A stretch of DNA of 64,000 bases from Actinomadura sp. NBRC 104412 (GCF_030269515.1 NZ_BSTM01000011.1:148722-212721); one strand, 5' to 3'. Positions 53,666 to 62,543 are shown, counted from the first letter of the stretch. The notes: generated from the letters alone by a model not told the origin. Numbers and translations: made by a program.

Positions 53666-56600
53666 GGGCGGCCCCGGCCGGCGCCGGTGAGCCGATCGCG
53701 ATCGTCGGGATGGGCGCGGTCTTCCCCGGGGCCGGCTCGGCGGGCGCGTTCTGGCACAACATCCGCGGCGGAGTGGACGCGATCGGCGAGGTCCCGCCCG
53801 GCCGCTGGGATCCGGAGGTCTACTTCGATCCCGGGTGCTACGAGCGGGCGCCCGACAGCGACCGGTTCTACTGCCGCCGTGGCGGGTTCGTCGACGAGCT
53901 GGCGACGTTCGACCCGGCCAGGTTCGGGCTCGCGCCGTCCGCGGTCGCGGGCATGGAGCCCGACCAGCTCCTCGCGCTGCGGGTCGCCGCCGAGGCGATC
54001 GAGGACGCGGGCGGCATGGACCGGCTGCCCGCCGCGGACCGGGTCGGCGTGGTCCTCGGCCGCGCCGGCTACCTCTCCCCGGGCATGGCCAGGTTCGACC
54101 AGCGGGTGAGTGCGGCCCATCAGCTCACCGGCGTCCTCGCCGAACTGCTGCCCGAACTGGGCGAGGACCGGCTGGCCGAGATCGGCGCGGCGTTCCGCGC
54201 GCGGCTCGGGCGGTGCGAGGACTCCGGCGGCCTGGTGCCGAGCTTCGCCGCGTCCCGCATCGCCGACCGGCTGGATTTGCGCGGCCCCGCGTACACGCTG
54301 GACGCGGCGTGCGCGTCCGCGCTGCTGGCGGTGGAGCACGCGGTCCGGACCCTGCGCGGCGGCCAGTGCGACGCCATGCTGGCCGGGGCGGTGCACCACG
54401 CACACCACGCCACCGTGTGGAGCATGTTCAGCAGGTTGCGGGCGCTGAGCCGCAGCGGGCGCATCCGCCCGTTCGACCGCGCCGCCGACGGCACCCTGCT
54501 CGCCGAGGGCACGGGCATCGTCCTGCTCAAACGGCTGGCGGACGCCGAGCGCGACGGCGACCGGGTGCACGCGGTGATCCGCGGCGTCGGGTCGTCCAGC
54601 GACGGCCGTGCCGGCGGCCTGCTGAGCCCGGCCGTGGACGGCCAGGTGCTCGCCCTTGAACGGGCCTGGCGGGACGCCGGGCTCGACCCGTCCGCGCCGG
54701 GCGCGGCCGGGCTGGTCGAGGCGCACGGGAGCGCGACGCCCGCGGGGGACGAGGCCGAGCTCGCCACGCTCCGCCGCGTCTTCGCCGATGCCGCGGCGCC
54801 CGGCGGCCCGCCGCTGTGGCTGGGCACGGTCAAGTCGATGATCGGGCACGCGATGCCCGCCGCCGGGATCGCCGGGCTGATCAAGGCGGCCTGCGCGCTG
54901 CGCGACGGCGTCCTGCCGCCGACCCTGCACATCGAGGATCCGCATCCCGCGCTGTCGGGGACGGGGTTGCGCCTCGTGCGCAAGGCCGCGGAGTGGGAGG
55001 CGCCGCCGGGTGGCATGCCGCGCCGCGCGGTCGTGAACGCCTTCGGCTTCGGAGGGACGAACGCGCACGTCGTCCTGGAAGAGCACCGGACGTCGTCGCG
55101 GGTCCGGGCTCGCACCGTCGTCCAGCCCGCGTTCGACACCGAGGCCGTGCTGCGGTTGTCCGCCGACTCGCCGGACGCGCTCGGCGAGCTGCTCGCCGAG
55201 GTCGCCGAGCGCGGCGCGCCGCCGTCCACGGCCGTGTCGGAGGGGCCGTGCCGGGTGGCGATCGTCGAGCCCACGGCCCGCAAGGTGGACCTGGCACGCG
55301 CCGTCGTGGCGCGCGGCACCCCGTGGCGGGGCCGCAGCGACATCTGGTTCACTCCGCGTCCCCTGCTCGGCGGCGGGCGCGGCGCGCGCACCGCCTTCCT
55401 GTTCCCCGGGTTCGAGCCGGCCTTCGAGCCGAAGATCGACGACATCGCGCGGCGGTTCGGGCTGGACCCGCCCCGCCTCACCGGGCGCCTCGACCCGTAC
55501 GGCCACGCCACCGACGTGATCGCGACCGGCCGGCTGCTGGCCGAGGCGCTGACCAGGCTCGGCATCGAGCCCGACGTGACCGCCGGGCACGGCGTCGGCG
55601 AGTGGACCGCGATGATCGTGGCGGGCCTGTGCTCGCCCGAGGGCATGGCCGCGGTGGCCGCCGCCGCGCTCGACCACGGCCCGGACGGTGGTCCCGACGC
55701 GGTGTACGCGGCGCTCGGCTGCGGCGCCGACCGCGCACAGGAGATCATCGGGGACGGCTCGGGCGTCGCGGTGAGCCACGACAACTGCCCGCACCAGTCG
55801 GTGATCTGCGGGCCGCCGGGCGCGGTGCGCGAGGTGCTGGGGCGGCTCGCGGCCGAGGGCGTGATCGGCCAGGAACTGCCCTTCCGCTCCGGTTTCCACA
55901 CGGCGCTGGCCGTCCCGTACCTGGGGGCCGCGCGGCGCTCGCTCGGCGCGCTGGCCGTCCGCGAACCGCGCGTGCCCGTGTGGTCGGCGACCACGGCGGC
56001 CCCGTTCCCCTCCGACCCGGACGCGGTGCGCGACCTGATCGTCCGGCATCTGGTGGAGCCGGTGCGGTTCAGCGAGCTGGTGGAGGAGCTGTACGGGACG
56101 GGTGTCCGCGCGTTCGTGCAGGTCGGACCCGGCAGCCTGCCCGGGTTCACCGGCGACAGGCTGGGCGACCGCGACCATCTGGCGCTCGCCGTGAACGTCC
56201 CCAAACGCGACGGGATGGGGCAGCTCCGCCGGGTGGTGGCGGCGCTGTGGGCGGAGGGGTACGGCGCCCCGCCGTCCGCCACGGTCGGCCGTGGCGACGG
56301 CCACCGGGGGCCGACCGGGGTCCGGCTCGACCTGGGCACGCCGCTGGTCCGCCTGGACGGCGCCGTGCCGCCGCTGAACCTGGAGGGCGCGTCCGGCGGT
56401 GAGGAACGCCGGCCCGGACTTCCCTCCCACGATCCCGTCATGGCCGAGCTGGACGCGCTGCTCCGCGAGGCCACGGCCGGGGCGCAGAGCGTGGTGGACG
56501 CCTACGGCTCGGGCCGTGGCACGGGCACCGACCCGCGGATCGCGGACCCCGCGCCGGTGGCCGAAGAGGAGCTGACGACGACCCGCACGTTCTCCCTGGA

Positions 56601-57981
56601 CGCGATGCCCTACCTCGCCGACCACTGCGTCATCGAGCAGCCCGCCGGATGGCCCGAAATGTCGGACCGCTTCCCGGTGGTGCCGCTGGCCACGCTTCTG
56701 GAGGTGATGGCGGAGACGGCGCGGGAACTGCTGCCCGAACTGGTGGTCGTGGGGTACGAGGACGTGCGGGCGCCGAAGTGGGTGGTGGCCTGCCCTCCCT
56801 CGACGGCCTCCATCCACGCTCACCTCGTCCGGGACGAGAACGGAAGCGGCCCGGACGGCGGGCCGAGGCGGGTGCGGGTGTCGATCCGCGGGCACGCCGA
56901 CGGGACCGTCCTGCTCGCCGAGCGCTACCCCGCCGTCCCGCTCCGCCGCCTGGACGACCGCCCGCCGCTGGACGGGGAGGGGCCGCCACCGGTCACCGCC
57001 CGGCAGCTCTACGGGGAGCGCTGGATGTTCCAGGGGCCGCGCTTCCAGAGCGTCTCGGAGATCACCGCGATGGCCTGCGACGGGCTGCGCGGCGTGGTGA
57101 CCTCGTCCGGCGCGCCCGGGGCCGTGCTGGACGGCGCCGGGCAACTGTGCGGGCACTGGATCCAGGTCTACGGCGAGAAGGACCAGACGGTGTTCCCCAC
57201 GGGCATCGGGCGCGTCACCCTCTACGGGCCGCCCCCTCCGGAGGGCGACCGCCTGGAGGCCACCGTCTGGAACCGGACCATGTCCGAGACGGGCGTCACC
57301 TACGACATCGAGCTGGTCCGGGTGCCCGGCGGCGCCCTGTGGGGACGCGTCGAAGGCTGGACCGCGCGCCGCTTCACCACCGACGAGGCGACCTGGCGCA
57401 TGCAACTGACCCCCGAGCTGTCCGGCGTCGGCGAGCCGCAGCCGGGCGGCTGGTGCCTGGCGCGCCGGCACTGGGACGGATCGTCCTCCCGCGACCTGCT
57501 GATGCGCCGCTACCTCGGCGCCGCCGAGCGCGCCGCGTACCAGCGGCTGCGACCGCGCGAGCGGGGACCGTGGCTGCTGGGCCGGATCGCCCTGAAGGAC
57601 GCCGTGCGCCACTGGCTCTGGGAACGGGGCCACGGCCCGCTGTTCCCTGCGGAGCTGACCGTCCACGACGACGGGATCGGCGGGCACCCGGTGGTCACCG
57701 GCCCCTTCGAGACGGAGATCTCCGTCGCGATGGCCTGCACGGACCGGCTCGGCGTCGCGCTCGCCCGTCCCGCGCCCGTGCCCGCCGGGATCGCGATCGA
57801 GCCGCTGCCCGTGGACGAGGCGGCGCAGGAGGACGGGCGGGAGGACGGGCGGGAGGACGCGGCGGTGCGGCGAGCCGTGCTGGCGGCCTCCGCGGGAGCG
57901 TCCGTCCCCGTGAAGACGCGGAGGCTGGAAGGGCACGTCGTGGCGTGGACGGCGGCCGACCCCCGTGCCGAACCCCGATGA
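53662..57981 (+). CDS. Megasynthase 2: KS, inactive AT-like, dehydratase, degenerate PPTase-like
   Basis: A 1439-residue synthase from ATG 53662 in the stop of the previous gene. Residues about 8-475 are a complete ketosynthase: Cys217 (DAACASA), His355 (EAHGSATPAGD) and His396 (KSMIGHAMPAAG). About 576-870 is an acyltransferase fold whose nucleophile Ser is Gly644 (AGHGVGEWTA), thus presumably unable to load. About 970-1250 is a double-hotdog dehydratase with His988 (YLADHCV) and Asp1157 (VLDGAGQLCGHW). About 1265-1439 resembles a phosphopantetheinyl transferase (Trp1304 in WLLGRIALKDAVR), but the usual GIDIE metal motif reads GIAIEP and comes after, not before, the WLLGRIALKDAVR motif. It resembles parts of PUFA and enediyne synthases. 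Confidence 0.88.
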   Translation: MRAAPAGAGEPIAIVGMGAVFPGAGSAGAFWHNIRGGVDAIGEVPPGRWDPEVYFDPGCYERAPDSDRFYCRRGGFVDELATFDPARFGLAPSAVAGMEPDQLLALRVAAEAIEDAGGMDRLPAADRVGVVLGRAGYLSPGMARFDQRVSAAHQLTGVLAELLPELGEDRLAEIGAAFRARLGRCEDSGGLVPSFAASRIADRLDLRGPAYTLDAACASALLAVEHAVRTLRGGQCDAMLAGAVHHAHHATVWSMFSRLRALSRSGRIRPFDRAADGTLLAEGTGIVLLKRLADAERDGDRVHAVIRGVGSSSDGRAGGLLSPAVDGQVLALERAWRDAGLDPSAPGAAGLVEAHGSATPAGDEAELATLRRVFADAAAPGGPPLWLGTVKSMIGHAMPAAGIAGLIKAACALRDGVLPPTLHIEDPHPALSGTGLRLVRKAAEWEAPPGGMPRRAVVNAFGFGGTNAHVVLEEHRTSSRVRARTVVQPAFDTEAVLRLSADSPDALGELLAEVAERGAPPSTAVSEGPCRVAIVEPTARKVDLARAVVARGTPWRGRSDIWFTPRPLLGGGRGARTAFLFPGFEPAFEPKIDDIARRFGLDPPRLTGRLDPYGHATDVIATGRLLAEALTRLGIEPDVTAGHGVGEWTAMIVAGLCSPEGMAAVAAAALDHGPDGGPDAVYAALGCGADRAQEIIGDGSGVAVSHDNCPHQSVICGPPGAVREVLGRLAAEGVIGQELPFRSGFHTALAVPYLGAARRSLGALAVREPRVPVWSATTAAPFPSDPDAVRDLIVRHLVEPVRFSELVEELYGTGVRAFVQVGPGSLPGFTGDRLGDRDHLALAVNVPKRDGMGQLRRVVAALWAEGYGAPPSATVGRGDGHRGPTGVRLDLGTPLVRLDGAVPPLNLEGASGGEERRPGLPSHDPVMAELDALLREATAGAQSVVDAYGSGRGTGTDPRIADPAPVAEEELTTTRTFSLDAMPYLADHCVIEQPAGWPEMSDRFPVVPLATLLEVMAETARELLPELVVVGYEDVRAPKWVVACPPSTASIHAHLVRDENGSGPDGGPRRVRVSIRGHADGTVLLAERYPAVPLRRLDDRPPLDGEGPPPVTARQLYGERWMFQGPRFQSVSEITAMACDGLRGVVTSSGAPGAVLDGAGQLCGHWIQVYGEKDQTVFPTGIGRVTLYGPPPPEGDRLEATVWNRTMSETGVTYDIELVRVPGGALWGRVEGWTARRFTTDEATWRMQLTPELSGVGEPQPGGWCLARRHWDGSSSRDLLMRRYLGAAERAAYQRLRPRERGPWLLGRIALKDAVRHWLWERGHGPLFPAELTVHDDGIGGHPVVTGPFETEISVAMACTDRLGVALARPAPVPAGIAIEPLPVDEAAQEDGREDGREDAAVRRAVLAASAGASVPVKTRRLEGHVVAWTAADPRAEPR

Positions 57982-58022
57982 CGGCAGGCGAGCAGAGCAG
58001 ACGAGCAGAGAGAACAGGAACC

Positions 58023-58391
58023 TTGGGAGCACGAAGCGAAGTGGCACGAGCGGACGGAGTCCTGTCCGAGGTCGTCCGGGCGCTGGTCGACGTGGTCGGC
58101 GACGACTTCCTGATGGAGGTCGAGGTGGGCCCCGAGACCGCGCTCAACGGCGCCCTGGCGCTGGAGAGCATCGAGTTCGTCGCGCTGGCCGAACGGCTGC
58201 GGCACCGTTACGGGGCCGCGGTGGACCCGGTCGCGCTGGTCGCCGGGATGGACCTGGACCAGATCGCCGGCATGACGGTCGGCGACCTGGTGGAGCACAT
58301 CGAGTCCCGGCTCGGATCCCTCTCGGGCGCGGGGTCCTCGTCCGAGGGATCGGCGCTCGCAGGGTCCCGCAAGAGCCCCGCCGAAGTCTGA
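58023..58391 (+). CDS. Free-standing acyl carrier protein of the lipid-synthase operon
   Basis: Carrier protein of about 122 residues. The phosphopantetheine Ser lies in ALALESIEFVALAERL, where the usual Asp-Ser is Glu-Ser. Flanking helices fit the ACP fold; the last 30 residues are a Ser/Gly-rich tail. As neither megasynthase has an internal ACP, this is the likely chain carrier. The start may be TTG 58023 (AGGA upstream) or GTG 58041 (GGGAG upstream). Confidence 0.85.
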   Translation: MGARSEVARADGVLSEVVRALVDVVGDDFLMEVEVGPETALNGALALESIEFVALAERLRHRYGAAVDPVALVAGMDLDQIAGMTVGDLVEHIESRLGSLSGAGSSSEGSALAGSRKSPAEV

Positions 58392-58395
58392 GCGC

Positions 58396-59295
58396 ATGCC
58401 TGAGGTCATCGCGCGGGGCAACGCGTTCCACGTCCAGGTGATGGACCCACCAGGGGTCCCCGCGGGCGGCCCGGCGCCCGTGGTGGTGTTCGTTCACGGG
58501 CCGGTCACCGACGACCCGTCGGGTTTCCGGGACGGCCTCGCCCCCCACGTCCGCGACGCCGGAGCCCGGGTCGTCCTGTACGACCTGCGCGGCCACGGGC
58601 GCTCCGCCGGCACCGCCACCGGGTACCGCGTCGCGGAGTCGGTGGCCGACCTGTTCGCGCTGCTGGACGCGCTCGGGCACAGGCGGCCGGTGTTCCTGGT
58701 GGCCCGCGGCTTCGGCGGCGCCATCGCGCTGAACGCCGCCCTGGCACTTCCCAGGCGGGTCGCGGGCCTCGTGCTGATCGACGCCTGCGGGCCGTCCGAG
58801 CGCCCGGGCGAGTGGAACGAGGACCTGCTCAACGCCCTCGGCAGGCTGGCGCTCGTCCTGGAGTACGAGCGGCCTTCCGGCCCGCGGGCCGTCTTCGGCC
58901 GCTGGGAGGTGTCCGCCGGCGCCGTCGTCAACCGCACCAGCCTGCTCGACGATCTCGCGGCCGCCGAACCGGTGCCGCCCGCCGCGCTCGCGCGGCTCTC
59001 GTGCCCCATCCTCGCCGTGTACGGAGAGCGCTCCGGCATGGGGGCCGACGGCCTGAGAGAGGCGCCGCGCCTGCTGCGGCGCTGCGTTCCCGACTGCACG
59101 CTGCACATCCTGGCGGGCCACGACCACGGCCTCCCCGCCGAGGGCGCCGCCGAAATCCTGGAGGTCATGTTGCCCTGGTTGTCCGAACGGCTGTCCCATC
59201 CGCCGGCCCCCCGGCTCGGCCATCACGCGGGCACGAACGTCCGGAGCGTCCCGGAGGTCCGCGACGGAGCGCGGGCGGGAGGTGTCGCGCCGTGA
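58396..59295 (+). CDS. Alpha/beta-hydrolase-fold protein lacking the nucleophile Ser
   Basis: Protein of 299 residues with clear alpha/beta-hydrolase architecture: VVFVHGPVTDDPSGF, VVLYDLRGHGRSAGTATGYRVAE, and GHDHGLPAEGAAEIL with the His. At the nucleophile elbow, where G-x-S-x-G is expected, the sequence is VARGFGGAIAL (Gly105), so hydrolysis by the standard mechanism is not expected. It could be a scaffold, a chain-release helper or a non-hydrolytic lyase. It follows the ACP gene by four bases and overlaps the glycosyltransferase gene by four (GTGA). Confidence 0.85.
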   Translation: MPEVIARGNAFHVQVMDPPGVPAGGPAPVVVFVHGPVTDDPSGFRDGLAPHVRDAGARVVLYDLRGHGRSAGTATGYRVAESVADLFALLDALGHRRPVFLVARGFGGAIALNAALALPRRVAGLVLIDACGPSERPGEWNEDLLNALGRLALVLEYERPSGPRAVFGRWEVSAGAVVNRTSLLDDLAAAEPVPPAALARLSCPILAVYGERSGMGADGLREAPRLLRRCVPDCTLHILAGHDHGLPAEGAAEILEVMLPWLSERLSHPPAPRLGHHAGTNVRSVPEVRDGARAGGVAP

Positions 59296-60542
59296 GCCGC
59301 AGAGTGCGGGTGCCGTCCCTACTCGGCGAGGACGGCACGCTCAGGCGTCCCGCCCCGCCGCGCCGCGAGGGAGACGACCGGCGGCGCTTCCTGTTCACCG
59401 TCCCCCCGCTCCCCGGGCATGTGGCGCCCACCGTCGCGGTGGGCGCGGAACTGGCGCGGCGCGGCCACAAGGTGGCGTGGGCCGGTCACCGCGCGACCCT
59501 CGAACGGCTGCTGCGGCGCGGCTCGATGATCTTCACGGCGGAGGACGACGCGCTCGGCCCCCGCCTTGAGCGGGCCCGCCGGGAATGGCTCGGCCTGCGC
59601 GGACCGGCCGCGCTGCGGTTCCTGTGGGAGGAGCTGATCGTCCCACTCGGGGAGGCGACGTTGCCCGGCGTCCGGACGGCGATCAAGCGGTTCCACCCGG
59701 ACGTGGTGGTCTCCGACCAGCACGCGCTGGCCGGTGCGGTGGCGGCACGGTCGGCGGACCTCCCCTGGGCCACGTCGGCGGTCACCTCGGCCGAGTTCGC
59801 CCGGCCGCTGGCGGCGCTGCCCCGGGTCGAGGAGTGGGTCCGCGACCTGATCGGCGACTTCCAGGCCGGGCACGGCATCGGCGATCCGCTCGACCCCCGC
59901 TTCTCCGACCACCTCGTGCTGGCGTTCACCACCGGCGGGCTGATCGGCGACACCTCCGTCTTCCCCGACCACTTCGCGTTCGTGGGGCCGGTGCGGGCCA
60001 GGCCGTCCGGCGGCGACTTCCCGTGGCCGTGGCTGGACGAGGGCGGCGACCGCCCGGTGGTGCTGGTCGACCTCGGCGAGACGGACGGACCCGCGGGGGA
60101 GCGGTTCTGCCGGACCGCCGCCGAGGCCGTCCGTGACCTGGACGCGCGGGCCGTGATCGTCGCGCCGCCCGGCGCCGTCCCGGAGCCGCCGGGGAACGTG
60201 CTGGTGCGCGAGCGTGTCCCAGGGGCCGCGCTGCTCAGGCGGGCGTCGGCGGTGGTCACCCTCGGCGATCACGGGCACGTCTGCGAGGCGCTCGCCGACG
60301 GCGTGCCCCTGGTGGTCGCGCCCGTCCGCGCCGACCAGCCGGTCGTGGCCGGGCAGGTGGCCCGCGCGGGGGCGGGCGTCACCGTCCGGTACGGGCGCGT
60401 CCGGACCGGCGAGCTGCGGTCCGCGCTGGGCACCGTGCTGGGCGACCCGGGCTTCGCGGACGCCGCGGCGCGCGTCGGCGCGTCCTTCACCGCCGCCGGT
60501 GGCGCGGCCGAGGCCGCCGACCGCCTGGAGAAGCTGGCATGA
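59292..60542 (+). CDS. Family 1 (UGT/MGT-like) glycosyltransferase
   Basis: GT-B fold glycosyltransferase of 416 residues. The N domain starts FLFTVPPLPGHVAPTVAVGAELARRGHKVAWAGH, an acceptor-side signature of macrolide/sterol-type transferases. The donor-binding region is VVTLGDHGHVCEALADGVPLVVAPVRADQPVVAGQVARAGAG, a variant of the HGGxGT...PxxxDQ motif with the first His and Gly pattern altered (GDHGH). It is predicted to glycosylate the lipid made by the synthases, or a related acceptor. The GTG start lies within the previous stop. Confidence 0.87.
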   Translation: MSRRVRVPSLLGEDGTLRRPAPPRREGDDRRRFLFTVPPLPGHVAPTVAVGAELARRGHKVAWAGHRATLERLLRRGSMIFTAEDDALGPRLERARREWLGLRGPAALRFLWEELIVPLGEATLPGVRTAIKRFHPDVVVSDQHALAGAVAARSADLPWATSAVTSAEFARPLAALPRVEEWVRDLIGDFQAGHGIGDPLDPRFSDHLVLAFTTGGLIGDTSVFPDHFAFVGPVRARPSGGDFPWPWLDEGGDRPVVLVDLGETDGPAGERFCRTAAEAVRDLDARAVIVAPPGAVPEPPGNVLVRERVPGAALLRRASAVVTLGDHGHVCEALADGVPLVVAPVRADQPVVAGQVARAGAGVTVRYGRVRTGELRSALGTVLGDPGFADAAARVGASFTAAGGAAEAADRLEKLA

Positions 60543-61447
60543 CCTCAGCCGTGTGCGCCAAGGCCGGCGCGCGAGTGACCGATCCGGACCTGCGGCTGAC
60601 CGCGTACGTGTTCGAGCGGATGTTCGGGGAGGCGCCCGACGGCCTGCGGCACGTCCCGGGAGCCCTGACCCTGCTGGGCGGCGGCGAAGGGCACGCCCTG
60701 ACGGTCGGCCTTCGCTGGGGCGTGACCGTCGCCCTCGCGCCGGGTTCCACCGACCTTCATTCGATGAACCACCACTCCGACCGCTACACCGACGCCCGGG
60801 GCGAGCCACCGGATTGGGCGGCGCCCGCTCTTCGCGCCCTGGCGGCACACGAGGTGGGCGGGGCGCGGATGGTGGTGAATCGTGAGCTGCCGATCGAGAC
60901 GGGCCTGCTCAACGGCGGTGAGACGTACTGCGCCGTGTCACAGGCTTTGCATGACCTTTATGGCACGGAGGCGTCCGCCGACGGTGACTCCACGTTCCGT
61001 CTCGGGCACCTCACGGCTTTGCACGCTCGTCCTGGGCAGGCCCTCCTGCTGCGGGGCGGCGCCGTGGAGCAACTGCCGTGCGACCTGGCGAAGGCGGGGC
61101 TGCGGCTGCTGGTGATGGATCTCGGGGTCGACCGTACGCTCCGCGTGGTTCACGGCCGCCTCCTGGCCCTCACCGCCGCTGCCGCGCTTCGGGCAGGGGA
61201 CCTGGCCGCCTTCGGGGCCCTGCTCAGTGCGGGACATGTCCGGGGCGAGTTCGCGTTCGACCTGGCTCTGGACACCGCGTGCGGGGCGGGTGCGCTGGGC
61301 GGCCTGGCGATCGGGCGGTGCGTGGTGGCCCTGGCACCGGTACGGGTCGTACCGCAGATACGCAAAAGCGTGCAGACGATGCTGCACGGCCTGGGCGAAC
61401 GGCCGCCCCGCTTCCTCACCGCCGTCCCCTCCGGGCCGCGCACCTAG
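60539..61447 (+). CDS. Divergent GHMP-kinase-like protein (galactokinase superfamily)
   Basis: Protein of 302 residues. HVPGALTLLGGGEGHALTVGLRWGVTVAL occupies the place of the N-terminal galactokinase motif, ELPIETGLLNGGETYCAVSQAL that of the phosphate-binding P-x-G-x-G-L-S-S-S motif, and LDTACGAGALGGLAIGRCVVALAP that of the C-terminal Gly-rich motif. The Ser run is replaced by Asn-Gly-Gly, so activity is uncertain. It might act on a sugar for the neighbouring glycosyltransferase. It is the last gene of the operon, coupled by ATGA. The assignment rests on fold-level pattern and is tentative. Confidence 0.6.
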   Translation: MTSAVCAKAGARVTDPDLRLTAYVFERMFGEAPDGLRHVPGALTLLGGGEGHALTVGLRWGVTVALAPGSTDLHSMNHHSDRYTDARGEPPDWAAPALRALAAHEVGGARMVVNRELPIETGLLNGGETYCAVSQALHDLYGTEASADGDSTFRLGHLTALHARPGQALLLRGGAVEQLPCDLAKAGLRLLVMDLGVDRTLRVVHGRLLALTAAAALRAGDLAAFGALLSAGHVRGEFAFDLALDTACGAGALGGLAIGRCVVALAPVRVVPQIRKSVQTMLHGLGERPPRFLTAVPSGPRT

Positions 61448-61466
61448 GCCGGTGCGGCCCCGCCGG

Positions 61467-61865
61467 TCAGAGCTTCGGCGTGAAGGGACGGCGGTAGTCG
61501 GGGTCGTCGGGCTGCTCAAGGCCGCGCAGGGCCGTCTCCACCAGCTCGATCCCCTGGAGCAGCCTGACCAGGCGCGCGCCCTCGCGGCGGTAGGTGTCGA
61601 GCACCGCCTCGATGCCATGGGGCGGCACCACGTCCCCGAGATCCACCCTGGCCGTGCGGAACCCCTCGCGGGCCGCCTCGACGGAGGCGTTCACGTGGTG
61701 CCTGGCCATCCTGGCCAGGGCGACGGGATAGCGGCGCAGCACGCCGTAACGGCGGTACTCGGGCGGCACGAGTTCGAGCAGCCACGCCAGCGCCGTGTCC
61801 TCGAAGCGCTCGGAGCCCGGAGGGTGGACCTGGGACGGCCAGCCGGGCGGAACATACGTGCTCAC
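61467..61865 (-). CDS. Hypothetical protein
   Basis: Protein of 132 residues from GTG 61865. Soluble and helical; recognisable stretches are GSERFEDTALAWLLELVPPEYRRYGVLRRYPVALARMARHH and the end DPDYRRPFTPKL. I know no function. It is convergent with the GHMP-like gene (20-base gap). The start has no strong ribosome site; a GTG one codon upstream is also possible. Confidence 0.65.
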   Translation of the reverse strand: MSTYVPPGWPSQVHPPGSERFEDTALAWLLELVPPEYRRYGVLRRYPVALARMARHHVNASVEAAREGFRTARVDLGDVVPPHGIEAVLDTYRREGARLVRLLQGIELVETALRGLEQPDDPDYRRPFTPKL

Positions 61866-61922
61866 GACGCCACGATATCCGACTCTCGAACATGTGTTCG
61901 ATACTGCTCGGACAGATGTCAC

Positions 61923-62312
61923 TTACTGGGACGTGGCGGGCGGATCATCGGCCGCGCGGGGCGCGGTGCCGCCCGCCAGGCGGATGCGGATCTTGCCGGA
62001 CTGGAGGTCGTCGCGGACGGCGAGGCCGTCCCCCGCCTCCTGGTGGTCGTCCTGGCGGCGCGTCTTCTGCGCCTCCTGCTCCTCCTGCTTGACCTTCTTG
62101 GAGCCCTCGAACGCGGAAGCTAGATCCTCGAACATGCCGCCGCCGAACCCGGCGCCGGTCTCGCCGTCCCCGCGGATCGCGCCCATCAGGGACGTCCTGC
62201 CGGTGCCCTCCTGGGGCCAGTCCACGACCTCCGGCTCCTTGGCCGGCCTGGGCCGCCCGAGCGCGCGGCCCTTGATCTTGACGCGCTTACGGCGACGGAA
62301 GGGTGACTTCAC
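61923..62312 (-). CDS. Hypothetical basic/charged protein
   Basis: Protein of 129 residues from GTG 62312, with TGGAG upstream. The N terminus is strongly basic (KSPFRRRKRVKIKGRALGRPRPAKEPEVV). A Gly-rich middle and a charged coiled segment (SKKVKQEEQEAQKTRRQDD) follow, then an LQSGKIRIRLAGG end. It appears largely disordered; no family is recognised. It probably forms a unit with the gene at 61467. Confidence 0.6.
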   Translation of the reverse strand: MKSPFRRRKRVKIKGRALGRPRPAKEPEVVDWPQEGTGRTSLMGAIRGDGETGAGFGGGMFEDLASAFEGSKKVKQEEQEAQKTRRQDDHQEAGDGLAVRDDLQSGKIRIRLAGGTAPRAADDPPATSQ

Positions 62313-62543
62313 ACGAAACTCCAACGCGATGGGCCACTGAATTGATCCCGGATCGGACCCGTCGGCTGGATGGCGGCGGGCGGCAGGGCGGGCGGACCTC
62401 CCTTCCACGGCCCCCTGGGGATCGCCCGGGACGTCCGTGGAGACCACACGATATCCGGTACCCGGCTCGCGGATCGCCGACGCGTCGTGCCGAGGGGCGC
62501 GGGCGACTCGGCTGGAGCGGTCCGAGCCGGTAGCCTGCGGGAC

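Noticed and set aside
49562..58047. Giant antisense frames of over 1200 and 1500 codons under the megasynthases
   Set aside because: They mirror the real coding frames with strong GC third-position bias, have no domains and lack start signals.
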